From positions 1,120,751-1,184,750 of the forward strand of contig ML682123.1 of the NCBI GenBank assembly GCA_007922195.1: a DNA stretch of 64,000 nt, in the 5' to 3' direction. The translations under genes and the position numbers were made by a program. The stretch comes from Podocnemis expansa. Lineage: Eukaryota > Chordata > Testudines > Podocnemididae. Position 1 is the stretch's first letter; every line of letters begins with the position of its first letter. The notes under the pieces were generated by a model. The model did not search any database. It was not told where the DNA came from and was given only the letters and a program-made list of their open reading frames with translations. Positions 49,359 to 61,069 of the stretch are shown here, piece after piece.

Positions 49359-49876
49359 AAAGCGGCAGCTGTGTTAGTCTAGTTCAGCAAAAGAATCAAG
49401 GAGTCCTGTGGCAGTTAAAGACTAACAGATTTATTTATCGCATGAGCTTTCGTGGGAGAAAATCCCACTTCATCAGATGCTTTGAAGATGGGGGACTTAC
49501 AGAATGGGAGGAAAATAAATGCAGGGGAGTGTAAGACATGGGATCAGGTCATACTGTAACAGCAAATCAAAGTAGTTGTTAATATTTAAACACTGGGAAA
49601 CAGCACATAGAAGAAGGTGAGGTCAAATCGCCTGTTGTAAAGGGAAAGGAATCCATAGTCACGATTTAATCCTGCTTCCACACAACTGAATCTGCACATT
49701 AGATCAAGCTCAGCTGTTTCTCTTTGAAGTCTTGATGTCCCATTGATTTGCTTGAGCACGGTTGTTAACAAGTCATTCACAGAATGATTAGAAAGATGGA
49801 AGTTGTAAGCTTCAGGGATACCAGACCTGCCTAGATGCTTCTGTCTCAGACTGTGTTTGTTCTGCCTTATTCCTAA
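49359..49876 (-). mobile_element. Penelope-like retroelement, C-terminal coding end plus 3' tail
   Basis: On the - strand a 97-codon frame (49586-49879) reads AYNFHLSNHSVNDL, RLQRETAEL and GLNRDYGFLSLYNR. This fits the end of a GIY-YIG-bearing PLE protein of the Neptune type. It runs without break into the non-coding tail ending AAGTGGGATTTTCTCCCACG, AAATCTGTTAGTCTTTAACT and CACAGGACTCCTTG (49490 to 49359). This copy identifies the short repeat found through the window as the PLE 3' end. Confidence 0.6.
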
Positions 49877-50670
49877 CATAATACCTACCAGTGGCTGGAA
49901 AGGGCTGGACTAAAAGACAGCACTGAGGCACTGATCATAGCAGCACAAGAACAGGCACTGAGCACCAGATCCATTGAAGCAGGGGTCTACCACACTAGAC
50001 AGGACCCAAGGTGCAGACTGTGCACAGAGGCCTCAGAGACAGTCCAACACATAGTGGCAGGATGTAAGATGCAGGCAGGAACAGCATACACTGAACGGCA
50101 CAACCAAGTAGCTGGCATTGTGTACAGGAACATCTGCACAGTGTATGGGCTAGACCCTCCCAAGACCAGATGGGAGATTCCACAGAAGGTCGTGGAGAAT
50201 AACAGGGCTAAGATTCTGTGGGACTTCCAGATCCAGACGGACAGGCAGGTACTGGCCAATCAACCAGACATCCTGGTAATAGACAAGGACCAAAAGACAG
50301 CGGTGGTGATAGATGTAGCAGTGCCAAGTGACAGCAACATCAGGAAGAAGGAGTATGAGAAGCTGGAGAAGTACCAGGGCCTGAAAGAGGAACTAGACCG
50401 GATGTGGAAAGTAAAGGCCAAAGTGGTCCCAGTGGTGGTAGGAGCACTCGGGGCTGTGACTCCTAAGATGGGAGAGTGGCTCCAACAGATCCCAGGAACA
50501 ACATCAGAGCTCTCTGTCCAGAAGAGTGCAGTGCTAGGAACAGCTAAGATACTGCACAGAATCCTCAAACTCCCAGGCCTCTGGTAGAGGACCCGAGGTT
50601 GAGGATGACACATACCACCCATAGGGGTGAGAGGGGAAATATATAAAAATATATATATGAAAATCTGGAG
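49877..50670 (+). mobile_element. LINE of the restriction-like-endonuclease type, C-terminal fragment
   Basis: Open from 49877 to the stop at 50587 (about 236 codons). It has a CCHC knuckle (C-x2-C-x8-H-x4-C, 50012-50065), then DFQIQTDRQV and a PD...D-type nuclease core (QPDILVIDKDQKTAVVIDVA). It ends in WLQQIPGTTSELSVQKSAVL and a conserved KLPGLW end. CCHC plus PD-(D/E)xK at the C-terminus is the R2/R4-Dong type of non-LTR element. The endonuclease cuts target DNA for priming. The reverse transcriptase is absent. A short UTR ends in a TATA-rich tail at 50640-50665. Confidence 0.65.
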
Positions 50671-51829
50671 TGCTTTGCTTAGGTAGATCTTGATAATCTG
50701 GGTAGCTAAGTATGACTGTTTGTTTTACAAGAGCAGGTACCAGAGGCACTGTTGTGTGCTTGACAACTATAAGTACCGGTGGCTTCAAACAGAAATCTGG
50801 AATTGCGACCATGCACATAAGGTGATCTTAATAGAATTCCCTGTGATTAGGTACAACAAAATCATGTCCTGATCCATCATAGGTCACCTGCTCCATAGGT
50901 GATTTCCATTTAGTTAGCTGTACTGGACATGAAACACTGTTGCATTGATGTTCATGAGGTTCTGTTGGTATCTTTCTAGCTGGCTACATAAGGAATCGTT
51001 ACCTCAAACACATCACACCTACACAACCATTGATGCCTCCTGCAGAGCAAAACAAATCTGTGGAACTTTCTATGTTTGGGCCTTTGGATGATACACCACA
51101 AGTGGAGGTCTTTGTCTTCATTTGATGTAGATATTGTCTTCTAGATAACCTATGCAGTGGACAGCAGCTAATTGATCAAATGTACCTTTAGTTGGATCAA
51201 ACATGGGTAATGAAAATGCGAACAAGGCCTGTAAAAATCTTGAAATGTCATATGTGCTATTTAAAGAACATGTCATGATTCAGCTATGTCACAAATCCAA
51301 AGTTTCCAACTGCACCAAATGATATTTGTTCACATTCAGTTTGACATTTGACTGGCTCTCCTCCATGGTTTTGAAAACAGTGTGGACAATACCAATTCAC
51401 AACCTGCTTATACATAATTAATTCTGACATTTTTCTCAGTTCCGAGAATTGTATTTTATTATCAGTAAATAACATATTCACCATTCACTATGAATGTAAT
51501 ATTGGTTATAGTGATTTTTTTCCTAATCATTACTACTTTTTCTCAATTGATTAATCTTAATCTGAGTTGAATTGAATACTTTTGAGTATTTCATGCATAT
51601 TATGCGCCATAAATTGTTTTTAATTGCTAGACCATAAATTTCCATTAACAAGAGGTTAATTACTTTGTTAGCTTCTTTCTGAAACACATAATTCAAAAGT
51701 CTTTTAATTTTTTTCAGTATCACCTATGACTTTAGCAGACCAGGTGCCAGCTCATGCCAGAGATCCAGGCTAATTCTCTTGAGTATTCATATAGATTCAG
51801 GACCTCTATTAAGCATTCTTAAAACAACA
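50671..51829. other. Unassigned AT-rich region
   Basis: No supported gene. Short - strand frames at 51284-51723 have no recognisable motif. Confidence 0.35.
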
Positions 51830-52475
51830 GTACCCCAGTGCAGAAGCGAAGAAACAGATTGACGGAGCCAGGCAGGTACCCCAAAGTCAACTACTACAGG
51901 AGAAGCCCAAAAGAAAACAGAATGCCACTAGTTATCACCTACAACCCCCCAGTCAGACCTCTGTAGCACATCATCAAGGATCTACAGCTTAGTTTACAAG
52001 ACAATACTTCACTCTCTCAACCTTGGGGAGACAGACTTCTCCTCACTTACAGACTGCCACGCAACCTTAAGCAGATACTCAGCAGCACTTACAGCCTTAA
52101 CAACAGAACTAATAAAGCAGGCACATACTCTTGCAACAAACCATGCTGCCAACTTTGCCCATGTATCTGCATGAAAGACACTATTACAGGACCTAATCAT
52201 ACCATCCACTCCATCAAATGCTCATTCACTTGCTCATCCACCAATGCAATTTTGTCAGCGTGTGCTAGAAATGCCCTTCCGCTTTACGTGTTGGTCAAGC
52301 AGGACAGCCTCTGCACAAATGAATAAATGGGCACAAACTTGACATCAGAAGTTATAACATTCTAAAATCAGCAGGTGAGCACTTCAATCTGCCTGATCAC
52401 TCCATTGACAATTTACCAATTGCTGTGCTCAGGCAAATGAATAACAGCTGAAGGCTTCAAAGAGAAACTGCAGAA
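51830..52475 (+). mobile_element. Penelope-like retroelement, C-terminal coding part
   Basis: Broken + frames read PLVITYNPPVRPL, HIIKDLQLSLQ, LLTYRLPRNLKQIL, a Cys-rich TYSCNKPCCQLCPC block, then the GIY-YIG area with LYVLVKQDSLC. A frame change leads to NGHKLDIRSYNILKSAGEHF and DHSIDNLPIAVLRQ. It ends at RLQRETAEL, the same residues as in the copy at 49586-49879, and is cut off there. PLEs use a telomerase-like reverse transcriptase with a GIY-YIG nuclease; only the last part remains. Confidence 0.6.
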
Positions 52476-52735
52476 CTGCAAAAGCAAGGAGTCTTATGGC
52501 ACTTAAAGACTAACAGATTTATTTATCGCATGAGCTTTTGTGGGAGAAAATCCCACTTTGTCAGATGCTTGGAAGAAGGCGAACTTACAGAATGGGCTGA
52601 AAATAAATGCAAGGGAGTGTAAGACATGGGAGCAGGTCATAGTGCAACAGAAAATCAGAGCATTTGTAAAAATTCAGACTCTGGGAAACAGCATATAGAG
52701 GGAGGGTGAAGTCAAATTACCTGTTAATAATAAAC
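52476..52735 (-). repeat. Penelope-like tail, antisense, joined to a sense coding end
   Basis: AAGGAGTCTTATGGCACTTA, AGACTAACAGATTTATTTAT, GGAGAAAATCCCACTTTGTC, then TACAGAATGGGCTGAAAATA, matching 49380-49640 over its length. It begins where the + PLE frame stops. Confidence 0.65.
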
Positions 52736-54089
52736 CTATAATGCTGTTTAAAATCCCAAAAGGGTTAATTTCTCATTTCCTTCTGGGAACATAGATGTTG
52801 GTCTCCATACTGACACCTAAGTTGGCAATGTCTTGTACTCACTGCTAAGAAGCAGTCACCTTATCCACAAGGATTACTGAACAGAAAGATGTGACCTTGT
52901 CCTTACAATAATAAAACTCACCAATTGCCCATTTAGATAAATTTAACACAACAGGATATGCATAAATTGTACTTGATTCACCAATACCCCTGGTACAGGT
53001 GTAGCAGTGAGACCACTAGCAGGGCCTTCTTGTAGAACTAGAAACACCACAGGGTCCTATGAACCATGGTCCTTTCCCACTACTGTTGCCTGCACTTCTA
53101 CTTCATGTTTGTTAATAGTTTTTCCACTACCCAATGACCTAATCTGGATACAGGCTTCCTATTCTCCTCCATTTTTGTAATCTAGGATATATATAGTCAA
53201 TGCTGCACTTTTTACTGAGCTTTGACATTTTGTTTTTGTCCTGCCATCATCCATATGGAATTCTGTCAGTTCTTGGTGAAGATTTATGTCCTGTTATAAC
53301 ATATATCTTACATCCCTCCACCTGGATTCCTCAGTTAAGAGAGAAGTTATTTTTTCCCAATCTACAAAAGACATTTGGTCATTTTCTTCTAAATTATATA
53401 CAAAAACAAGTTTGTCATGTTTTTCTCCTTTAACTTTTTGATAAAACTGGTTATGAGTAGTTGGAAATGTTGTTTGACTGTTTTTTTTGGGGGGGGGGGG
53501 TGGAAATAATGCATATACTTTCCTCCAGACTTTTGGACCACCAATTAAAAATTTCTTTATAATATAAATGTTCATCTGTGATCTAGTATTAGCTATGACT
53601 CTAAATCTATGAAGACTTGACATATGATTTGGTACCTTCAGTATATTCAAAGTTGTGCTAGTAGTCCATGTGATAAAGAGTGTTTTATTCCAAGTTTCAA
53701 TCATACATTGACTCTTTATTGGTTGACAGTTTTGTTCAAAGAAAATGTCAGTTGAAAGGGGTGGTACACTCGAGTCCTTGATCTTGTTTCATTGACCCAA
53801 ATAGCTGTTATTTATTGCCTCAGTAGGCAAGTGAGAATCACCCCAACACCCTGTTTAACCTTGGTTATTCTTATTTCCTGTTGTAATGGGACAGTCTGTG
53901 ATTGTTCTGTTTGAAGTGCACTAGTAAGGCAAGAATACATTGTTGTCACGGTATGCATTTTCTTTTCCTCCTACTGGACTGGCTTTATCTGGTGCTCCAC
54001 CTCCTTTTTTTGTGGTCAACATATCTAGCTCTCTGGATTATGGAGAAATATTTCTTTTCCCGTACAACCTGAAGCAACTGGCATGGTAG
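52736..54089. other. Unassigned; possible retroviral remains on the - strand
   Basis: A 136-codon - strand frame (53294-53704) is open across a C11 run (53489-53499) and lies downstream, in - strand order, of integrase-like sequence. I cannot assign it to any protein family. Confidence 0.3.
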
Positions 54090-54400
54090 ACTTTATCTAT
54101 GTTTCTTTTTCCTCTTGTTATTCTAATTTTGTACACAGAGGAACTGAGTCTATTTGCAAGATAGGGTGGACCAGTTCATCAGTTACATAAATTTTATTCT
54201 GATACATCTTATGATAGAAGAATCACCTGATCACCAGTTCCCCAAGCGTACTCTATCTATTTGACCATTAACAAAATAGGCTTTTGCCGTCCATTTAGAT
54301 TTTCCCACTTTAACAGCTACCTGCAAGTGAACCTGATTAGGATGTTTCCTTAATGTTTGTCAATAGGTCTCTCTGGCTGTATGCCACTGTGTGCCACAAA
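54090..54400 (-). pseudogene. Possible retroviral integrase C-terminal region
   Basis: - strand frames contain WGTGDQVILLS and GPPYLANRLSSSVYKIRI, followed by VYHASCFRLYG. This resembles the SH3-like end of retroviral or gypsy integrase, which binds the element's DNA ends. Interrupted by stops; identification tentative. Confidence 0.35.
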
Positions 54401-54429
54401 AGATGCTCTGGCATCAGATCAATGACTCA

Positions 54430-55440
54430 GTGTCTGGGATCAATGGGTAAGTCTCTAGTTGGCAACCAGTAATGAGTGGAGTGTCCCAGGGGTTGGTCCT
54501 GGGGCTGGTTCTGTTCAACATCTTCATTAATGATCTGGATGATGGGACAGATTGTACGCTCAGTAAATTTACAGACGACACCAAACCGGGGGGGAATAGT
54601 AAACATGCTGCAGGGCAGGAGTAGGATTCAGGGAGACCTAGACAAATTGGAGCATTGTACCAAATGTAATCTCATGAGATTCAACAAAGACAACTGGAAA
54701 GTCCTGCGCTTAGGTTGTACGAATCCCATGAACTGCTGCAGGCTGGGGACCTATTGGCTAAGTAGAAGCTTTGTAGAAAAGGCCCTGGGGGTTATGGTGG
54801 ATAGGAAGCTGGATATAATTTAACAATGTGCTTTTGTTGCCTAAAAGGCCAATGGCATATTGGGCTGCATTAACAGGAGTGTTGCCATCAGATCAAGGGA
54901 TGTAATTATTCCTCCTGTTCGGTGCTGGTAAGGCCACATCTGGAATACTGTGTCTAGTTTTGGGTTCTGCATTACAGAAAGGATGTTGACAAATTAGAAA
55001 GAGTCCACTGGAGGGCAATGAAAATGTTTAGGGGACTGGGGAACATGATTTACTGAAGGAATTAGCTTATTTATTTCACAGAAGAGAAGACTGAGGGGGG
55101 ATTTGATGGCAACCTTCAACTACTTGAAGGGGTGCTCCAAAGAGGAGGAAGCTAGCCTATTCTCAGTAGTAACAGAGGACAGAACAAGGAACAAGGGTTT
55201 CAAGTTACAGCTGAGGAGGTTGATATTGGATATCAAGAAAAACTTTCTTACTAGGAGGGTGGTGAAACATTGGAATGGGTTACCAAGGGAGGTGGTGGAA
55301 TCTCCATCTTCGGAAACATTTGAGGCCTGGTTAGACAAAGCCCTGGTTTGGATGATTTAGTGGGAGTGTTCCTGCTTTTAGAAGGGGGTTGGGCTAGATA
55401 GCGTCTTGAGGTCCCTTCCATATTAGTCTATGATTTGCAT
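54430..55440 (+). mobile_element. CR1 LINE, 5'-truncated, decayed
   Basis: Palm to C-terminus: [14 protein letters not shown] start, DDTK equivalent near 54575, LMRFNKDNWKVLRLGCTN, KALGVMVDRKLD. Then a clean frame (55103-55360) holds [15 protein letters not shown] and RRVVKHWNGLPREVV. The tail GGGTTGGGCTAGATAGCGTC, TTGAGGTCCCTTCCA ends at about 55435. Confidence 0.85.
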
Positions 55441-55854
55441 AATTCGGTCAGTTATCACCTCAAAGGCTATATGATCTGTGGAAGCAGCTGAAGCTCCCTT
55501 GAGTGCCATTAAAATGATTGGAATCACAATATTCCAGCTGAATCTGATGACATTCTCCAGCTTCCGAAGCATTAATCTGATACTGTGATTTATTCACTAT
55601 AATGTCCATGATAAATGAAGTCTATATAAAATGTGCAAGATTTTATTGCACTGCCAACAACTGTAAACACCTTTGGAACATACTTGTTCCTCTGTCTGTC
55701 TCAAGCATAGTGGTGAGTCCCACAATGAGAGGAGACTTGTTCCACCAAGATCTTTGCTGCAGTTAAAACAGTATTTACCCTGAGAGGAAATGCTTCCACC
55801 CTCTTAGGCTTAGTCTTTTTATTTGGGGTGACAATCTGCATACTGCAGAATGTG

Positions 55855-56092
55855 TACCTCCTGTTGACCTAGTTACTCTCAGTTATGGTGATATTTTTAC
55901 TCGATTGTGTTGACTTGAAGGGGTCTCCTGCCAATGCAGTGTTACTCCACTTGGAGGGGTGGAGTTACTGAGTTGACAGCAGAGTGCTTCCAGGATTGAT
56001 GGAGCTGTTCTACACTGGCCATTCAATAGATCCCACTGTGTTGATCTGTGGGGAGTGATGCAGCATCTTCAGTGTAGACAAGGCCTTAGAGA
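55855..56092. repeat. MITE-like fragment
   Basis: Ends in AGTGTAGACAAGGCCTTAG, a terminal-repeat-like sequence of DNA transposons in reptiles. The matching left end was not found. Confidence 0.35.
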
Positions 56093-56097
56093 ATGGA

Positions 56098-56319
56098 TCA
56101 ATAACAGCAAGAAGGTATTGGCTTCCCCTCATCATAGCAGCTGGAACCATCTATAAAAAAGCAATGTGGTTCTGTGATTTTTTGGGGGGTGACATTTTGT
56201 AAAGTGAAAAACTGGGTCAAAGTTTCAACATCTGTCACACATGAGCACAATAGGGCACCTGGTAGCAGAGATAAGGGTGCTACTGGTGTCATTATTATAC
56301 CCTTGACCTGTAACAACAA
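56098..56319 (-). pseudogene. Possible retroviral RNase H start
   Basis: The 73-codon - strand frame ends with EPHCFFIDGSSCYDEGKP, which resembles the first catalytic segment (TDGSS-type) of gammaretrovirus-like RNase H. It would cleave RNA in RNA-DNA hybrids. The fragment is isolated, so the match is tentative. Confidence 0.4.
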
Positions 56320-57159
56320 GGTCTAGAGTGCCAGTTGAGCATTAGACACTCGGCCAGCCTTCATTCAATGAGAATTAATGTGTATGTGAAATTAAAATTT
56401 TAAAATGCAAATACTTGGTTATCTATCTGTCAGTCAATAAATATTTTTCACAAATGGAATATCTGAATTCCACTGGGCTCATTCTTTTCTAAAAGCATAG
56501 GTTACCAGCATGATTTTCCCATTAGAAGCTACTGCTATATGTGCATTTGCACTCAGAGAGATCTCTCTAAATCAATACAAGTTAGGTTGTCTGTCCATAC
56601 CCTTTATGTTTGAATGGTTCCTTCCCCATTGTTAATTTCTGGGCAGACTGCTTTAAACCAGTCAACTCCTAGGTCAGTGCTGTCACACAGGCATAGTTTA
56701 ATGTTACGTGACAGAGTGAGATTATCCCATACCAATGCTGTAATTTGATAGTCCTCTATTTGAGGTGCTATATTTAAGGCAGGTGTGTCAGTGTTTGGAA
56801 CTTTAGTCAGGATTATGTCCTGATCATAATTATGACATTTATCAATATTCTAACAACAGAGATGCTCTCCTTCATTCTCTTACTAGTCGTAATCCAACTC
56901 CATGTCATTTTTGGGGGTAGGAGCAGAGATGACCTGTACCTGTCAATGTGGGAGGGGCAGAATGAGGCAGTGGCTTCAGCAGGTCTTACTGAATATGCTC
57001 AGTCCATGAGAAAATGCTTAGTTTAAAGCAAGCAGAAAATGTGGGAGAGGAGTTTACAGGACCCCATGTTCTCCACTCCATGCAGTACCTCTGGGTAGGG
57101 GTCATTTTTTGATGGTGAGTTCTAGCCCATCAGAGCTTCTGCCCAAATAACTCAAAAAC
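56320..57159. other. Unassigned spacer
   Basis: No gene or named repeat is seen. Confidence 0.35.
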
Positions 57160-57420
57160 AACGAGAGTCCTGTGGCACCTTACAGACTAACAAATTTCTT
57201 CGGGCATAAGCTTTTGTGGACTCCAACCCACTTCTTTAGATACCCAAAGCTTATTCCTGAAGAAATTTGTTAGTCTTTAAGGTGCCACTGGAGTCTCATT
57301 GTTTTTGCTGTACACAGACATGGCTACCCCTCTCCAAATAAATTAGTTAGTCTTTAAGGTGCCATAAGACTCCTTATTTGTTTTGCTGAAACATACTAAC
57401 ACAGTTATTCCTTCTGATTC
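57160..57420. repeat. Three Penelope-like tails, one antisense and two sense
   Basis: Antisense at 57168-57238 (GAGTCCTGTGGCACCTTACA). Sense at 57245-57335 (GAAGAAATTTGTTAGTCTTT). A shorter sense copy at 57337-57415 (AGTTAGTCTTTAAGGTGCCA). The first two form an inverted pair. Confidence 0.6.
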
Positions 57421-58407
57421 ACATATTGAATGTAGAACAGTTCCTGTAGGATGAGCTTGGCTTTCTGCTCCCTATGTAGTGGGTTTAAGAGAGATTTTTA
57501 CCCAACACTGTCTGACGACAGGATGTCTGATTCATTCTTTGGATATCAGCCAATCCCCCTGAACATTAGATTACTGCTACTCATGCTCAACACGCCTCAG
57601 AGCCAGATTAATTTTATGACCTGTCAAAACACAAAAATCCATCACTTCTCTTTTTCCTTTGGTAAATAGCATAATTGTATACATCTTAACTCCTCTTTAA
57701 TTAATCCACATTGGAAAGGGCACCCTGGCTTATACCAACTTGCTGCCAGTAATCCACAACCAATTTAAATATATTTTCACCCTCTGTTATGGGATTTCCC
57801 AAAAGAAATGTAGTATTTGGTGTAATTACAGACCATGTACTTGTTCATCTGACCATGGGGTCCAGGAATCAGAGTGTTTCCTTTTCTTTGTTTTCCATTT
57901 TCCATTCTGATGCGTACCTATTATTCCATCACCTAGCTAGCACATTGCCTGTTCCCCACCAGATCCATCCTTTTCCACTTAGTTGTCTCACAGAATAAGG
58001 CCTGCTTAATTCAATTCTTCTCATTTTGATTCCAGACTCCTAGTAGTAACATATGGGGCAAAAAATATGACTCATGGGTCCAAATTCAGTTAACTTCCAT
58101 TACCAATTTGAAAAGATTCCATTATACTTACCTTCTAAAGGGTCATCCCTTGAGCTAACCTGTAAAAAACACATACAAGACATGTAACATACATCTGAAA
58201 ACCCATATTCTTTTAATTGGCTGGTATGTTTCCACCAAGGCCAGTCCTTCACTTCCACCAAATACAGTGAAGGTCACAATTTATATAGGGCTGGCCATGG
58301 TCCCTTCAGTTCTCCTTTGTGATTTTTTCTTGTGTACTGGTCATATAAACTATTTCCTTGCCATCTATTTGTCTCTGCTGGATGTTGCTAGCCTCACCAT
58401 ATGTTTG
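57421..58407. other. Unassigned; possible retroviral remains
   Basis: - strand fragments such as LEGKYNGIFSNW and FLLGNPITEG suggest old coding sequence continuing downstream of the integrase. Stops are frequent and I cannot name it. Confidence 0.25.
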
Positions 58408-58500
58408 TCACAGAATCGTAGAAGATTATGGTTGGAAGGGCCATCAGGAGGTCAATTAGTTCAAACCCCTGCTCAAAGCAGGGACAACCCCAACTAAATC
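58408..58500 (-). repeat. CR1 3' end
   Basis: CACAGAATCGTAGAAGATTA, TGGTTGGAAGGGCCATCAGG, CAAACCCCTGCTCAAAGCAGG: an inverted CR1 tail, inserted at the end of the integrase-like remnant. Confidence 0.75.
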
Positions 58501-58504
58501 TGAG

Positions 58505-59230
58505 CACTTGAGTCACTTTTTGCTGTACTGTGGCTTGTTGTTCTGTAGTAACTCCCTGGACTATATGCACCCAGTATCTGAGGCTATTCATCCAGGTTGT
58601 GGCTGATGGTGTTTTAACAATCTCACAATCCGAAGGGTACAATACATTTTCCCATCTAGCCACAGGTCTCCTAAATAATATCACATATGGACTAAATCTA
58701 ATCTGGTCATGTGATTTGGGTGACTCTTGATTTGCATAAGTACCAATGGGAACACCCTAAGCCAATCTGTCACCAATTCATCATAGACCTTAGATAACTC
58801 TATTTTGAGAGTTTTGTTCATCCTTTCTGCCTGGCTTTCACCTTGGGAGTGGTATAGGGTATGTACTGGCAAGGGAATCCCAGCCCAGATTCCCAGGTTC
58901 CTGTATGAAGGGTCAATAAATGCCGGCCCATGATTAGAGTCACTCCCGTGAGGCAGACCCCATTCAGGAAATATTTCTGTTACTATAACTCTGGCAGCTC
59001 TGTGCCTGTCGTACTTCCTGGTTGTGAATGCCACCACCCACTTACTAAAGCTGTCTACAATTACAAAGAAAAATCTGATTTTTTTGGGGGGGGGGGTGAT
59101 GGGTAGTGCCCCTACAAGATCTGCTTATAGGTGTTGTAAACATTTCTGTAAAGGTTGACTCATTAATTTGTCTTTCCTTTTCCTTCTTGGCAGGGTTCGG
59201 TTAAGCAGCTATGAATGTGTGTAGCCCTTC
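58505..59230 (-). pseudogene. Endogenous retrovirus integrase remnant
   Basis: - strand frames read FFFVIVDSFSKWVVAFTTRK, then EIFPEWGLPHGSDSNHGPAF, GESQAERMNKTLKIEL and WLRVFPLVLMQI. These are the integrase core with the D, D and E positions of a gammaretrovirus-like pol. The zinc-finger part upstream (HIHSCLTEPCQEGKG) is decayed, and a C9A7 run breaks the frame at about 59087. It is an old, non-functional copy. Confidence 0.7.
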
Positions 59231-60261
59231 TGCCAGTTGAAGTCGGGAGATATGAGGGTCAGGTTTAATAGCTAGGGCATACTTTTCAATAACACATCAC
59301 AAAACTGGCTCAAGCCCCCACCCAGCAATCTGGGATAATTATACATCACTCTTTGGGTGCCTCTAAATACATCCCCACTTGCAAGCACAAAGTCTGAGTG
59401 TAGGAAGGAAACTTAATAAAAAAGAGGAAAATAACCCAGCATTAACTTGGGAAAAATGCCACCAGTAGGATTCCTAAGCATAAAACCTCAAGTAAAACAA
59501 CCAACCCGCAGTTTGTTGAGCCGTGTCCATTTGCTTTAGGTTCTTCAGTCCAACCACCAAAAATTCCTTTAAAGTGCCTCTCCCTTCTCCTTCCATCCAG
59601 GGGTGAAGCCAGATCCCATTTTCTGGCCGGGCCCCTGAGTCTCCAGGACCCAGCCAGTTCTGCTCCACGTTATGTGACTGGAAGCTTCCTGATGATGAGG
59701 GGGAGAGGCAGCCTGGTCCCTGTTGCACAAAGGCTGCAGCAGCTATCAGAGGCTGGAGCTGCGGGCAGAGAGCAGCGCATCCCCCCCCCACCTGCCTTCA
59801 GTGCTGCCACTCACAGATGCAGCTGCCAGCTGCTGGCCAGTCCACAGTTGTGTCTGGGAACTTGCTTTGTCATCTGTCACTCTAGTCCACCAGCCAGTCA
59901 CTTCTCTATGCTCAACCAGCCACTCTCTACTCTACACCCTCTGGGATATCTTGTCCCACCAACTAATACCAGCTCCCCATGATTTGACCTGGAGGGAGCC
60001 TGATTACTAGTGCGGATTGTGCAGTCTTTTGGAACAGAGATGCTGTCTCAAAACAGGTCTAATATTTAGGCCTAGTTATCAGCAGGTTCAGCTCTGCAAC
60101 CTGCAACATGATTTCCATTTAAGTTTCATGAGCTGTGTTATTACCCAAGAGAGGGAGGAAACAAATCAAACCACCAACCCACCCACCCATTGCCAGAGAT
60201 GCCCCTGTCCCTTGCCTACTGAGTACAGTTTAGCTGAGGGTGAGTCTCAGAATCAGCTAAA
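59231..60261. other. Unassigned spacer
   Basis: GC-richer between 59590 and 59830. No gene supported. Confidence 0.35.
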
Positions 60262-60350
60262 TGAACAAGGAGTCTGGTGGCTCTTTTAAAGACTAACAAA
60301 TTTACTTATCAAATGAGCTTTCATGGGAGAAAAATCCCATGGAGTTCTCA
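60262..60350 (-). repeat. Penelope-like tail, antisense
   Basis: AACAAGGAGTCTGGTGGCTC, AAAGACTAACAAATTTACTT, GAGCTTTCATGGGAGAAAAA. Confidence 0.6.
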
Positions 60351-61069
60351 CAGAATGAGTGGAGTACAGAACATGTCTCAATCAGGTTATGCCAAGCACA
60401 GATCTGTGATTCTTGATTCATACAGTAAGGATAACAAACTTTTACTATCTCATCCCCAATATGCCCCCAACAACAGAGTGACTTGTGACTCGGTGCCAGT
60501 CAAAATGATCATTTGTGCAAAGCATTCCCATTACGCTGTGTGTGAAGGCAGAGTGGGTGTCTGTGCAAACAGCGTTGGTTCACAGAGTCTTCTTTTCCAG
60601 CTTATGACTAGATGTCAGGATAGAGCTCATGTCGACCGTGCTTATGCCTGTTTGTCTAAATCTTCTCCGATTCCAGGCCACCTCCCCACTTCTTAAAGTT
60701 TCCCTACCACTTCTTCTAATTTGGGTTGTCCTCTTCCTATCAAAATTTTGTATCCACCCCAAGGGTAGGTGGTGCATTTCCTGGCATACCACTAGAACCC
60801 ATTCACCACCTTGTTTTGCCATAAATAAATTTCCTTTATGTCACTTTGAGGGACATTCTGCAATCCATTGCAGTATAAGAGTGCATTTCTAATTTTTTTC
60901 TGATTAATTAAAAATGAACTCTCTACACTGGAAACTCTCATACAAAACCACTGCTGTATAAGTTCATCTTTCCTGTGTGAGGCCTGTAACATTTGCATTC
61001 CTTTCTGATTTGTTTTAACTTATTTTTTGTCCTTCCTATGTTTGTGCCCAGGTGGCTAAAGCCCCTGGC

